Numbered from the stretch's first letter, positions 1-7,681 are shown. The stretch is DNA of 13,830 nucleotides from Verrucomicrobiota bacterium (GCA_003219995.1 QHRC01000075.1:3349-17178), one strand, 5' to 3'. Program-made: numbers and translations. Notes: generated by a model from the letters alone, not told the origin.

Positions 1-2636
1 GCGAATATTCTATGCGGATATGGCTCGATCCTAACAAGACCGCGGCGCGCGATCTGACGGCGCAGGATGTCGTGCAAGCGCTGCAGGAGCAGAATGTGCA
101 AGTCGCAGCGGGAATCATCGGCGCGCCGCCGGTGTCAAAGGGCGCAACCGCATTTCAATACACCGTCAGCACCCAAGGCCGGCTCACAGACGAAAAGGAG
201 TTCGGCGAAATAATAGTTAAGACTGGCGCGAACGGACAAGTCACTCGCGTGCGCGATATCGCGCGGGTTGAACTCGCTGCTCGCGACTACACGGTCAACA
301 GTCAGCTCGGCGGGAAACCTGCGACCGCGATTGCCATTTACCAGCTCCCGGGCTCGAACGCACTCGCCACCTCCGACGCCGTGCGGAAGAAAATGACTGA
401 GCTGAAACAGCGCTTCCCCAGCGGGCTCGACTACACAATTGTCTACGACCCGACAGTATCTGTCCGCGAGTCAATTCACGAAGTGCAGAAGACACTTTTC
501 GAAGCAATCGCGCTGGTCGTTCTCGTCGTCCTGATCTTTCTCCAAACCTGGCGCGCGGCAATCATCCCTCTTATCGCGATCCCCGTTTCGTTAATCGGCA
601 CGTTCGCGGCGATGAAAGGCTTCGGATTCTCGATCAACAACCTCTCGCTTTTCGGCATCGTGGTCGACGACGCGATCGTAGTCGTCGAAGCCATCGAACA
701 CCACATCGAAGATGGTCTGAGCCCGCGTGACGCGGCGCGCAAAGCCATGACCGAAGTCGGCGGAGCATTAGTCGCGATTGCGCTCGTGCTTTGCTCAGTT
801 TTTATCCCGACCGCGTTCATCAGCGGCATCACAGGAACATTTTTTCGACAATTCGCGCTTACCATTGCGGTTTCGACCGCGATCTCCGCGCTCAACTCGT
901 TAACGCTTTCACCGGCGCTCGCCACGCTTCTGCTCCGGCCGCGTGGCGCGGAGAAGGATTCATTTCAACGCATACTCGACGGCCTGTTGGGATGGCTCTT
1001 TAGAGGATTCAACAGAACGTTTGCCTGGAGCTCGAACGCATACGGCAACACCATCGCGCGCCTTGTCCGACTGGCTGTCATCATTCTGTTCATCTACGCC
1101 GGTTTACTTGGCCTGACCGGTCTCGGTTTCAAAGTTGTGCCGGGCGGCTTTCTCCCCACACAGGACCGCGGCTACGCTGTCGTTTTTGCTCAATTACCCG
1201 ACGCGGCTTCGCTCGATCGTACCCAAGCGGTGGTGGACAAGATTTCGAAGATCGCGCACGAAACTCCCGGCGTACTTAACACAGTCGAGTTCGCTGGATT
1301 CAATCTCTTCGGCGGCAATCAACCGAACACTGCGGCCGTCTTTCTGCCTTTTAAGGAATTTTCGGAGCGAAACACGCGCGACCAGGGAATGCCGGCGATT
1401 CTGGCGAAGATGAACGCGCGCGTTCGCGCCGAGATTCCCGAGGCTCTTGTCATTGCCTTTCCGCCACCGCCAGTGGCCGGCATTGGCAACGCCGGTGGTT
1501 ATAAGCTTTTTATTCAAGATCGCGGCAACGCCGGTCTCGATGAACTACAAACGCAAGCTTTCGCCATGATGGTGAAGGCAAATCAAACGCCCGGCTTGGC
1601 GAACAACCTGACGACCTTTCGTGCGAACGTTCCGCAGCTTTGGCTCGACGTCGATCGGGTCAAAGCGAAGAGCATGAATGTGCCGCTGAGCAATATTTTC
1701 GGCACACTCCAGACTTATCTTGGATCGACATATGTGAACGATCTCACACTCTTTGGTCGCACCTATCGCGTCACGGCCCAGGCCGACTCGCAATTCCGCC
1801 TGAGTCCCGACGACATCCGCCTGCTTAAGACGCGAAATAATTCGGGCGGGATTGTTCCGCTCGGATCGGTGGCGACAGTGCAGGAAGTAAGCGGCGCCGA
1901 CAAGATTACACGCTACAACATGTTCACCGCGGCCGACCTCAGTGGTCAGCCGGCGCCGGGCGCGAGCACTGGCAACGCGTTGGCAGCTGTTGAGCGTCTC
2001 GCCAAAGAGATTTTGCCCACGAGCTTCACCACGGAATGGACAGAGATCGCACTCCAACAAAGGCTCGCCGGCAACAGCGCGATTTACATTTTCCCGCTCT
2101 GCGTTCTCTTCGTTTTTCTTCTGCTCTCGGCGCTTTATGAAAGTTGGTCATTGCCGCTCGCGATTATTCTCATCGTTCCGATGTGTCTGTTCAGCTCGAT
2201 CTACGGTGTTTGGCTGCGCTCGATGGAGAACAACATCTTCACCCAGATCGGTTTTGTCGTGCTGGTCGGGCTCGCCTGTAAAAACGCCATCCTCATCGTC
2301 GAGTTTGCGAAACAAATCCAGGACCGAGATCAAAAGGACCGTTTCACCGCAGCAGTTGAAGCCGGTCGCCTGCGGCTGAGACCAATTCTTATGACTTCAT
2401 TTGCTTTCATTTTTGGTGTCCTCCCACTTGTTCTGAGCAAAGGCGCCGGCGCAGAAATGCGCCAAGCGCTCGGCACCGCTGTCTTCTTCGGAATGCTCGG
2501 CGTAACCGGCTTCGGCCTTTTTCTTACGCCCGTGTTTTACGTCGTGATCATGTGGTTCAAAGAGCGCCGCGGCAAAACTCCCGCACCCGCACCAACCCAA
2601 TCCGCGCCACCGCTAACGGCGGAGCCGGCCCTGTAA
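1..2636 (+). CDS. RND-family (HAE1/AcrB-like) efflux permease, 5' end outside the window
   Basis: This is the inner-membrane proton/drug antiporter of a tripartite efflux pump. The reading frame is open to the left edge (codons begin at base 3), and the first visible residues (EYSMRIWLDPNK) match the porter domain about 180 residues into AcrB-type proteins, so the true start lies upstream. Visible parts include the porter segments, the TM2-TM6 block at about 480-950, a second porter half (GFLPTQDRGYAVVFAQLPDA near 1145-1205), and TM8-TM12 with the TM10 lysine motif GLACKNAILIVEF near 2270-2310. The TM4 proton-relay pair DD is present at 666-671, but the helix before it reads SINNLSLFGIVVDD. 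AcrB has six more residues there ([14 protein letters not shown]), so an in-frame loss of about 18 bases is likely. No adaptor or outer-membrane factor gene follows; they would be expected upstream. The family call is secure. Whether the pump works is doubtful. Confidence 0.93.
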   Translation, partial: EYSMRIWLDPNKTAARDLTAQDVVQALQEQNVQVAAGIIGAPPVSKGATAFQYTVSTQGRLTDEKEFGEIIVKTGANGQVTRVRDIARVELAARDYTVNSQLGGKPATAIAIYQLPGSNALATSDAVRKKMTELKQRFPSGLDYTIVYDPTVSVRESIHEVQKTLFEAIALVVLVVLIFLQTWRAAIIPLIAIPVSLIGTFAAMKGFGFSINNLSLFGIVVDDAIVVVEAIEHHIEDGLSPRDAARKAMTEVGGALVAIALVLCSVFIPTAFISGITGTFFRQFALTIAVSTAISALNSLTLSPALATLLLRPRGAEKDSFQRILDGLLGWLFRGFNRTFAWSSNAYGNTIARLVRLAVIILFIYAGLLGLTGLGFKVVPGGFLPTQDRGYAVVFAQLPDAASLDRTQAVVDKISKIAHETPGVLNTVEFAGFNLFGGNQPNTAAVFLPFKEFSERNTRDQGMPAILAKMNARVRAEIPEALVIAFPPPPVAGIGNAGGYKLFIQDRGNAGLDELQTQAFAMMVKANQTPGLANNLTTFRANVPQLWLDVDRVKAKSMNVPLSNIFGTLQTYLGSTYVNDLTLFGRTYRVTAQADSQFRLSPDDIRLLKTRNNSGGIVPLGSVATVQEVSGADKITRYNMFTAADLSGQPAPGASTGNALAAVERLAKEILPTSFTTEWTEIALQQRLAGNSAIYIFPLCVLFVFLLLSALYESWSLPLAIILIVPMCLFSSIYGVWLRSMENNIFTQIGFVVLVGLACKNAILIVEFAKQIQDRDQKDRFTAAVEAGRLRLRPILMTSFAFIFGVLPLVLSKGAGAEMRQALGTAVFFGMLGVTGFGLFLTPVFYVVIMWFKERRGKTPAPAPTQSAPPLTAEPAL

Positions 2637-2720
2637 TAGTATCGTGGATGCGAAACGTTAATGAGTGTTGGTGTTTCTTGCTGGGATTTGGATCGGAAGC
2701 TCGTAATTGCCCGGGAGTGG

Positions 2721-2774
2721 CTCGGCAGTTTCGCGGTTTCTCTGACAACGCAACGCCGAATCTCAACTGCCGAG
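2721..2774. repeat. Palindromic element downstream of the RND gene
   Basis: Perfect 10-bp inverted repeat CTCGGCAGTT (2721-2730) and AACTGCCGAG (2765-2774) around a 34-nt centre. The centre has a weaker inner pairing, GCG..TT with AACGC. No T-run follows, so it is not a canonical intrinsic terminator. The size and outer-stem design resemble the other palindromic elements of the window. The 2637-2880 gap holds no convincing gene; it contains this element, a 7-bp repeat array and a possible tRNA promoter. Confidence 0.6.
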
Positions 2775-2839
2775 ACGGCACCCTCACTTCAATCCTCTCA
2801 ACGCTCCACCCCGGTCGCGATCCCGAAGAGGCGAATTTG

Positions 2840-2868
2840 TTGCAATCGAAAATCTGAAATCTACAGTC
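2840..2868 (+). promoter_or_regulatory. Possible sigma-70-type promoter for tRNA-Leu
   Basis: TTGCAA at 2840-2845 and TACAGT at 2863-2868 are 17 bp apart, each matching 4 of 6 consensus bases. Transcription would begin about 6 bases before the tRNA. The match is weak and lies within the heptamer array, so it may be chance. Confidence 0.25.
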
Positions 2869-2876
2869 TAAAATTC
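2842..2876. repeat. Degenerate 7-bp tandem repeat array
   Basis: Five consecutive heptamers read GCAATCG, AAAATCT, GAAATCT, ACAGTCT and AAAATTC, a degenerate series around (A/G)AAATCT that ends 4 bases before the tRNA. It is AT-rich and low in complexity compared with its surroundings. It has the same 7-bp period as the array inside prmC (9229-9256). It may overlap the tRNA promoter. Confidence 0.5.
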
Positions 2877-2880
2877 CATC

Positions 2881-2962
2881 GCCAGGGTGGCGAAATTGGC
2901 AGACGCGTCAGACTTAGGATCTGGTGGAGCAATCCTTAGGGGTTCGAGTCCCCTCCCTGGCA
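2881..2962 (+). tRNA. tRNA-Leu (anticodon UAG)
   Basis: This 82-nt class II tRNA has acceptor stem GCCAGGG (2881-2887) paired with CCCTGGC (2955-2961) and discriminator A at 2962. The anticodon stem TCAGA/TCTGG encloses loop CTTAGGA (2913-2919), giving anticodon UAG at 2915-2917, which reads CUA-type leucine codons. The variable arm contains GGA-GCAA-TCC, and the T-arm is AGGGG-TTCGAGT-CCCCT (2938-2954). The 3' CCA is not encoded (CGA follows), so it must be added by a nucleotidyltransferase. It resembles the E. coli leucine tRNA with the same anticodon in the D-arm and anticodon loop. The convergent broken kinase gene ends 21 bases downstream. Confidence 0.97.
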
Positions 2963-2983
2963 CGATGCCGATCTTGGGAGCGA

Positions 2984-3665
2984 TCAAAGGACGCGCCACT
3001 TCTTTTTACCGGTGCGGAAGTCCATTTCCCACAAACGTTTGCCACCGAGAAAGGCGTTTTCGTTCTGTCCGTGTTCGATTCCTTTGGGAAGCGTATCGAA
3101 GCGGGCTGCATTGCCTCCGCCGAGCACGACGTAATCGGCGATGAAGGACGACTTCAGTTGTGTGACACCAAAAATTACTTCGCGTCTCCACTTCTAACAG
3201 TTCCAGGCCAGGAATGCCCAGATAGTTTTCAATGACGCCTCGGTCGCGATAAGGCAGGTCGCCCAGCTCGAGCGGGAGCAATGTTTTTTCCCAGACGAGG
3301 GCGGAGCCAAGTCCAGTGCCGAGTCCGAGGAACAACATGCGTCCACCATGATAGCTGCCCAACGCCTGCATGGCGGCGTCATTGATCACGTGCACCGGTT
3401 TACCGAGTACCTGACGAAAATTGAATCCCACCCAGCCTTTGCCCAAATGCTTTGGCTCTCTAACAATCCGGCCGCTCCGCACTGGCGCTGGAAAGCCGAT
3501 CGAGATCGCTGCGAAACTCCAGCTCGCCGCGTTCCTTTTAATTTGCGCGACTAATTCTTTTGGTCGCATGGTTGAGCCGGAATCAAACATGCGCCGATCG
3601 CGCGGCGACATAAGAAGCTTCACATGCGTTCCGCCGATATCGACGACCAAAACCTTTTTTTTCAT
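2984..3665 (-). pseudogene. ROK-family sugar kinase (polyphosphate-glucokinase-like), frameshifted
   Basis: The ATG at 3665 opens a ROK kinase. Visible motifs are the N-terminal phosphate-binding VDIGGTHVKLL, then ISIGFPAPV, HVINDAAMQALG, the second phosphate loop LGLGTGLGSAL, and LELGDLPY. This arrangement, without a CxCGxxGC zinc motif, resembles PpgK-type glucokinases that phosphorylate glucose with polyphosphate or ATP. After GIPGLELL (about 3190-3200) the frame turns to nonsense and stops at 3006. Another frame from about 3190 to the TGA at 2984-2986 reads WRREV...FIADYVVLGGGNAARF...AFLGGKRLWEMDF, the expected family C-terminus. The span of 682 bases is 3n+1, so one base was gained or two were lost. 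Without the frameshift it would be about 226 residues. It lies 27 bases after the regulator gene on the same strand, so the two are probably co-transcribed. It could be a real pseudogene or an assembly error. Confidence 0.82.
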
Positions 3666-3669
3666 GATC

Positions 3670-3689
3670 CACCGTCTCGACCGACGGTG
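3670..3689 (-). promoter_or_regulatory. Intercistronic hairpin over the kinase ribosome binding site
   Basis: CACCGTC (3670-3676) and GACGGTG (3683-3689) form a perfect 7-bp stem with a 6-nt loop in the 27-base gap between the regulator stop and the kinase start. On the transcribed strand the 3' arm contains GGTGGA-like sequence just before the ATG, the only Shine-Dalgarno candidate. Folding could hide the start site. A regulatory role is inference. Confidence 0.4.
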
Positions 3690-3692
3690 ACG

Positions 3693-5861
3693 CTAATTGC
3701 CGAGGCCGATCGAGCGTTTCAACCGCAGGAAGATGCTTTTGTCTTCCGACTTCGACACAATGTTTGGTGACCAGCACTCGACAATCTCGAGTGCAAGGAA
3801 GCGGAAGAGGTTTAGCCGGGCAAATTTCAAATCGAGCCGCAGATTCTTGGCAATTTGCTGGATCGATCTGCTCCCGTTAAATTGCGAAGCAAACTGGGCT
3901 TCCGCGACGGTCAGTTTCAGATTTTGAGCACGCTCGAAGCCGCTTTTTGTGTAGGCCGGAATTAAAGCTGGATCGAAGTTTGCGCGCTCGCCGAGTTCGT
4001 GAGGCTGAATGAAGCGCAAACTTCCCAGCGACCAGTGGTCGACATCAGGTTCCGCGGAAACTTTGCTGGCATAGCCCGGCAATTCCGCATTTCGCTCGAA
4101 CATGAAGCGTACGCTTCGCGCCGTCCAAAGCTGGGCGAAAAGTTTTTGGCCGTAATGTTGCACCAGTTGTTCTGCTGGCTCGCGCGAAAGCAACTCCTCC
4201 TCGACAAGGGCGAGAAAAAGCGGGCAGCCATTGACGCTTTGTTGAGACCGGGCCTCGGCAATTCTATCTGTCTCGACATTAACGAGCGTTATCGGCGCGT
4301 CGGGACAATAGAGTTCCGGATTGCGCGTTGTGGCCAGGACGATTTGGCCATTTTGCACGAAGAGCTCGACCGGATCCTTCTCCCAAAATAAACGAAGCGA
4401 TCCGGTAAGCCTTTCTTTGGCGATCGTCTGTAATGCCCGGTTTAGAGAAAAGAAACCGGTGTCACCGCAAAGATACATTCCGCCGGTGAATGATTCATTT
4501 GGAAACTCAGCAGCGTCGATCGGAGCGACGGCCGCAGGGTGCGACCACGCCGACGCCGTCTCATTCCACAAGTCTGGGGCTTGAGTTGGTACCTCCGCGG
4601 ACGTGATCGACTCGTGCGAGACAGTTTCTTCCTGCAAGGCGGCTGTCGGTTCTGCATCATTTACAACCTCGCCCGGCCCCGGGCCGTTCTCGATTTCGAT
4701 CGGTTCCGGTTCACCAGATAATCTCGGCATGTGTGTTTCCACGGTTTTAATCAGCAAATCCGATGTGAACGGTTTATTCAAGAATCCAATGACGTTGCGG
4801 CTAGTCATGCCTTCGGCCTGGAGGTCCGCGCCGAAGCCGGACATATAGATGACGGGAATGTGGGCCGTTGCTGGATTCTCAAGTAATTTGCGGCTTACTT
4901 CGTCCCCCTTCATGTCCGGAAGGATGTAATCGAGAAGAATTAGGTCCGGCGGGTCGGCGATGCTCGAGTCCAAGCTTTGCTTTGCAGTGGTCACGGTCAC
5001 GATCTGGTAACCGGCTTCGGCCAAAACTTCTTCGACAAAGCTTAACAACATCATGCTGTCGTCGATCACGAGCACCTTCGGCCTCGAAGAACGCTTTGAT
5101 CGAGAACGAGCCGCGCCCGAGGCCGCTCCCGTTTCGTCCACCCTGCGGACCGCTTCCATGAGCAACACTTGCCAATCCAGATCAATCGTGCGCGGGCTTG
5201 AACCGGCTGCGATCTCCGAGATCTTTCCGCCTTTCCACGTAACAATTTCGTTGAAAGCGGCGATCCCTTCCTTGCCTGGCGCAGTCGCATGGCGCACCTG
5301 CCCGTTTTCGAAAAAAACCTTCGCTTTTGCGTCACCCGGTCCCGTGAATTCAATTCCGGCGGTCGTTCCGCTCATGCATTTCAATTGAATGATGTCGGCG
5401 ATGTGCAGATCGCTCAGCGTGCCCTGAAACTTTTCACTTTCGGGCCGAGTCGAAGCCCGCAGCAGCGTTCCGGCCAGATCGACAAAATCGCCGTGCGGAA
5501 ATGGTTTTTCGAGAAAATGAATCGCACCAAGACCCGCCGCCCGCTCGCGGTGAGCAGCCAGGTGAACAGCGGTCAGAACGATCGCCCGCGCCATCGGATG
5601 ACTCGTGCGCAGGTCGTAAAGAAATTCCTGACCGAGGTCGTATGTGGCATCGATATCCAAAACGAAGAGATCGGGCTTGGCGCCGAGGACAAGATCCTGC
5701 GCTTCTTCCAGGCTGTGCGCGACATCTACCTCCGCTTCGGGCGCAGCCTCGCTTAATGCCTTCAAAATCGCGGAGACCAAATGTTCGTCCGGTTCCAGCA
5801 CCAGAACTCGGCTAGCCTTGAGCGATGTATTTTCAAGATGCGTCGATGTCTTCTCGTTCAC
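3693..5861 (-). CDS. Response regulator with two receiver domains and two PatA-like (DUF4388) domains
   Basis: This cytoplasmic signalling protein of 722 residues starts at a GTG; an in-frame stop lies just upstream. Receiver 1 spans about residues 18-137, with phosphoacceptor candidate D69 (LFVLDID), T97 and K119 (EKPF). A PatA-like DUF4388 domain follows at about 145-243 (FQGTLSDLHIADIIQLKCMS). Receiver 2 spans about 261-380, with acidic pocket D267/D268, phosphoacceptor D311 (LILLDYILPD), S341 and K363 (NKPF). A Glu/Ala/Pro-rich linker covers about 385-455. A second DUF4388-like region (LNRALQTIAKERLTGSLRLFW) begins near 465, and the C-terminus is a helical domain (SRSIQQIAKNLRLDLKFARL). 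There is no DNA-binding, kinase or cyclase domain, so output is presumably through protein contacts, as in PatA/PilG-like regulators of motility or development. No histidine kinase is nearby. The partner and process are unknown. Domain calls are firm for the receivers and good for DUF4388. Confidence 0.88.
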   Translation of the reverse strand: MNEKTSTHLENTSLKASRVLVLEPDEHLVSAILKALSEAAPEAEVDVAHSLEEAQDLVLGAKPDLFVLDIDATYDLGQEFLYDLRTSHPMARAIVLTAVHLAAHRERAAGLGAIHFLEKPFPHGDFVDLAGTLLRASTRPESEKFQGTLSDLHIADIIQLKCMSGTTAGIEFTGPGDAKAKVFFENGQVRHATAPGKEGIAAFNEIVTWKGGKISEIAAGSSPRTIDLDWQVLLMEAVRRVDETGAASGAARSRSKRSSRPKVLVIDDSMMLLSFVEEVLAEAGYQIVTVTTAKQSLDSSIADPPDLILLDYILPDMKGDEVSRKLLENPATAHIPVIYMSGFGADLQAEGMTSRNVIGFLNKPFTSDLLIKTVETHMPRLSGEPEPIEIENGPGPGEVVNDAEPTAALQEETVSHESITSAEVPTQAPDLWNETASAWSHPAAVAPIDAAEFPNESFTGGMYLCGDTGFFSLNRALQTIAKERLTGSLRLFWEKDPVELFVQNGQIVLATTRNPELYCPDAPITLVNVETDRIAEARSQQSVNGCPLFLALVEEELLSREPAEQLVQHYGQKLFAQLWTARSVRFMFERNAELPGYASKVSAEPDVDHWSLGSLRFIQPHELGERANFDPALIPAYTKSGFERAQNLKLTVAEAQFASQFNGSRSIQQIAKNLRLDLKFARLNLFRFLALEIVECWSPNIVSKSEDKSIFLRLKRSIGLGN

Positions 5862-5991
5862 GTTACCGTAAAGTTAGAGCAGCGATCCTTTCCGCCATGC
5901 GCCACCTTATTGCTTAGCAATGCCCGCTTCTCACCAAATGCAAAGGAATTTTCTCGCGGAAAAGAAACCGCACCCGCACTGCCTTTGATTG
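5862..5991. other. Gap between the synthetase and regulator genes
   Basis: This 130-bp stretch has no convincing gene. It must carry the regulator's leader and possibly its promoter on the minus strand. A small hairpin, ATTGC-TTA-GCAAT, lies near 5910-5922. A minus-strand TTGACA sits at 5990-5995, overlapping the synthetase stop, but no good -10 hexamer follows at 16-18 bp. Confidence 0.4.
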
Positions 5992-7398
5992 TCAATCTTG
6001 CGATCGAAAATGGCGGGCGACTTCGCGCCGGTTGATTTTCCCGCGCTCATTCACGGGGAGGGCATCGAGGATAAAAATCCGTTTTGGGACCTGCCACGGG
6101 CTCAACTCACTCCGGCAAAATTCCTGGAGATCGGCTTCGGTCACACCCGCAGATACCACCACACAGGCCGCCACTTCTTCATGGCGCAAGCCCGATTCAC
6201 GGCCAAATACGACCGCCTGTCGTACGCCGGCAAAGCGCAGTAAATGCGCTTCGACTTCCGCGGGATGCACCTTTTTCCCGGCGACATTGATCAGGTCGGA
6301 GACACGGCCAACAATCCGAAACCCATTTCCGGCTTTTGTTAACAGATCGTCCGGAAGAAAAAATCCGAGACCGAGTTTTTCTTCATCTGCCTCTGGAAAA
6401 TAACCGTCGCCCATGGCACGGCTGCGCACGCGCACCTGACTCGCCACCGCCCCTGGATCGACAATTTCAAGGTCGACATCTTTCATCGGTTGACCGACGA
6501 AACCCACCATCTCATTTGTCGCCTCGCGGTCGTAACAAATCCCGCCACACTCGGAGGCGCCGTAAAACGAATGGATCGGCTGTTTAAATTTTTGCCGAAA
6601 TTTTTTCGCGACGGCAATGGAGAGCGGCGCGCCGGCTGAAATACAAAGCCGAAGCTTGGGCAACTCCGGAATAGCCTCCATCTCGCAAAATGCTTGATAG
6701 AACACCGGCATCCCGGGGAAAACCGTCGCGTTCGTGCGTGCTAGATCGACAAGTACCGCGCGCGGCAATCGGTCGTTGCTTACCACGATCGGCACGCCGC
6801 GAGCAATGAGGGGCGTGAGCAGATTGCTGAAACCGTAGGAATGGGAAATCGGAATGACGCCGAAATTAAGGTCCTGGCCGGTGATTCCCATCGTGTCACA
6901 AATCTGTTCGCAATCGGCCACCAGTTGTTCGCTGCGAAACCGGATGGCGCGCGGCGCGGCCGTCGTGCCGGAAGTTAGTTTGAGGAGTGAAGGCACTTTG
7001 TCCCCCCGGCGAGTTGTAGCTGGCGCTGTCCGCAGCGGCAGGACTTCAAGACGTCTGCCCCCAGAGACGGCGGCAGCTACAACGCCAATGGCCTTGCAGA
7101 TGTCGAGCGCTTTGTCGCGCTGCGCTTCGCTCATTGTTTGCTCGAGCGGCAGAACAACCAATTGCCTGCGTAAACACGCCAGCAGGATTGACGGCCAATC
7201 CGCATGGTTACCGGTTTGGACTGCGATGACGCTGCCCGCGCCGAACACGTCGATCTTCTCTTCAAAGCTGCGCGCATCTTCTTCAATTTGCGCAAATGCC
7301 CGGATGATTTCGCCGAGCGTATTGAAAATTGCCGGCGAATCCTTCGCGCGTGCGAGCGTGTTTTCCCACGCGGTCAGCAGTGCGTCGTTCGATTTCAT
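5992..7398 (-). CDS. AMP-forming acyl-CoA synthetase-like enzyme (ANL superfamily)
   Basis: This enzyme of 468 residues would activate a carboxylic acid as an acyl-adenylate and transfer it to CoA or a carrier protein. The phosphate loop LLKLTSGTTAAPR lies at about residues 138-150; Ala and Arg replace the usual Gly and Lys of SGTTGxPK. Later motifs are SHSYGFSNLL, LRLCISAGAPLS, FYGASECGG (adenine-binding region), and the hinge and C-terminal domain GRVSDLINVAGKKVHPAEVE. The C-terminal catalytic lysine region is ERGKINRREV near residue 452. It is shorter than typical 500-550-residue synthetases, with a reduced N-terminal domain. Residues about 105-129, just before the phosphate loop, are encoded by a palindromic repeat (7013-7083). 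The gene is divergent from rpmE across 50 bp. No carrier or other lipid gene is adjacent, so the substrate is unknown. Confidence 0.88.
   Translation of the reverse strand: MKSNDALLTAWENTLARAKDSPAIFNTLGEIIRAFAQIEEDARSFEEKIDVFGAGSVIAVQTGNHADWPSILLACLRRQLVVLPLEQTMSEAQRDKALDICKAIGVVAAAVSGGRRLEVLPLRTAPATTRRGDKVPSLLKLTSGTTAAPRAIRFRSEQLVADCEQICDTMGITGQDLNFGVIPISHSYGFSNLLTPLIARGVPIVVSNDRLPRAVLVDLARTNATVFPGMPVFYQAFCEMEAIPELPKLRLCISAGAPLSIAVAKKFRQKFKQPIHSFYGASECGGICYDREATNEMVGFVGQPMKDVDLEIVDPGAVASQVRVRSRAMGDGYFPEADEEKLGLGFFLPDDLLTKAGNGFRIVGRVSDLINVAGKKVHPAEVEAHLLRFAGVRQAVVFGRESGLRHEEVAACVVVSAGVTEADLQEFCRSELSPWQVPKRIFILDALPVNERGKINRREVARHFRSQD
7013..7083. repeat. Palindromic element inside the synthetase coding sequence
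   Basis: Perfect 10-bp terminal inverted repeat GTTGTAGCTG (7013-7022) and CAGCTACAAC (7074-7083). Two internal hairpins lie between: CGCTG-TCCG-CAGCG (7024-7037) and an imperfect stem GGCA..GAC / GTC..TGCC (7037-7059). The outer stem plus two inner hairpins is the same design as the element at 7682-7736, which also begins TTGTAGCTGG and ends GGC-GCTACAA-like. It is read in frame on the minus strand as about 24 residues (VVAAAVSGGRRLEVLPLRTA and onward), with no stop. Confidence 0.75.
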
Positions 7399-7448
7399 CG
7401 CTTGCGCCGACGGCTCAGCGTGCGTAAGTTCCGCACTCGTTTTTGAAA

Positions 7449-7676
7449 ATGAAAGTGGCCATTCATCCAGAGTATTACGAGACCGATATCGCCTGCGCGT
7501 GTGGCGCGGTTTATCACACGCGCTCCACCCGCCGTGATATTAAAATCGGGATTTGCGCTGCTTGTCATCCGTTTTTCACTGGCGAACAGAAATTCGTCGA
7601 CACCGCCGGTCGCGTGGAAAAATTTGCCCGGCGCTACGGCAGCACCAAGGCCACGCGCGCCGCCAAAAAAGGTTAG
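7449..7676 (+). CDS. rpmE: 50S ribosomal protein L31
   Basis: A 75-residue protein of the large ribosomal subunit, involved in the bridge between subunits. The sequence has the family hallmarks IHPEY near the N-terminus, TRSTRRDIKI, CHPFFTG and FVDTAGRVEKF. Cysteines C16, C18, C36 and C39 form the zinc-binding set, so this is the C+ (zinc) type of L31. The ATG at 7449 gives MKVAIHPEYY, matching the family start. An upstream in-frame TTG at 7443 would add two residues and is less likely. Ribosome binding sequence upstream is poor. The gene diverges from the synthetase and precedes prfA by 63 bp, a gap filled by a palindromic element. A basic tail (TKATRAAKKG) extends past the conserved core. 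Confidence 0.96.
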   Translation: MKVAIHPEYYETDIACACGAVYHTRSTRRDIKIGICAACHPFFTGEQKFVDTAGRVEKFARRYGSTKATRAAKKG

Positions 7677-7681
7677 CTGAA

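Noticed and set aside
1545..2060. 171-residue minus-strand open frame inside the RND gene
   Set aside because: It is antisense to the conserved permease, with no family features and no start signals.
4670..4690. GGCCCCGGGCC-like palindrome in the regulator gene
   Set aside because: It encodes a Gly/Pro stretch in the low-complexity linker, and GC-rich codon use explains it. It does not resemble the other elements.
5990..5995. TTGACA as a -35 box for the regulator gene
   Set aside because: No acceptable -10 hexamer lies 16-18 bp downstream on the minus strand.
6854..7537. 227-residue plus-strand open frame over the synthetase start and rpmE
   Set aside because: It is antisense to a clear synthetase gene and overlaps rpmE in another frame. 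Its composition is that of a shadow frame and it has no recognisable domain.
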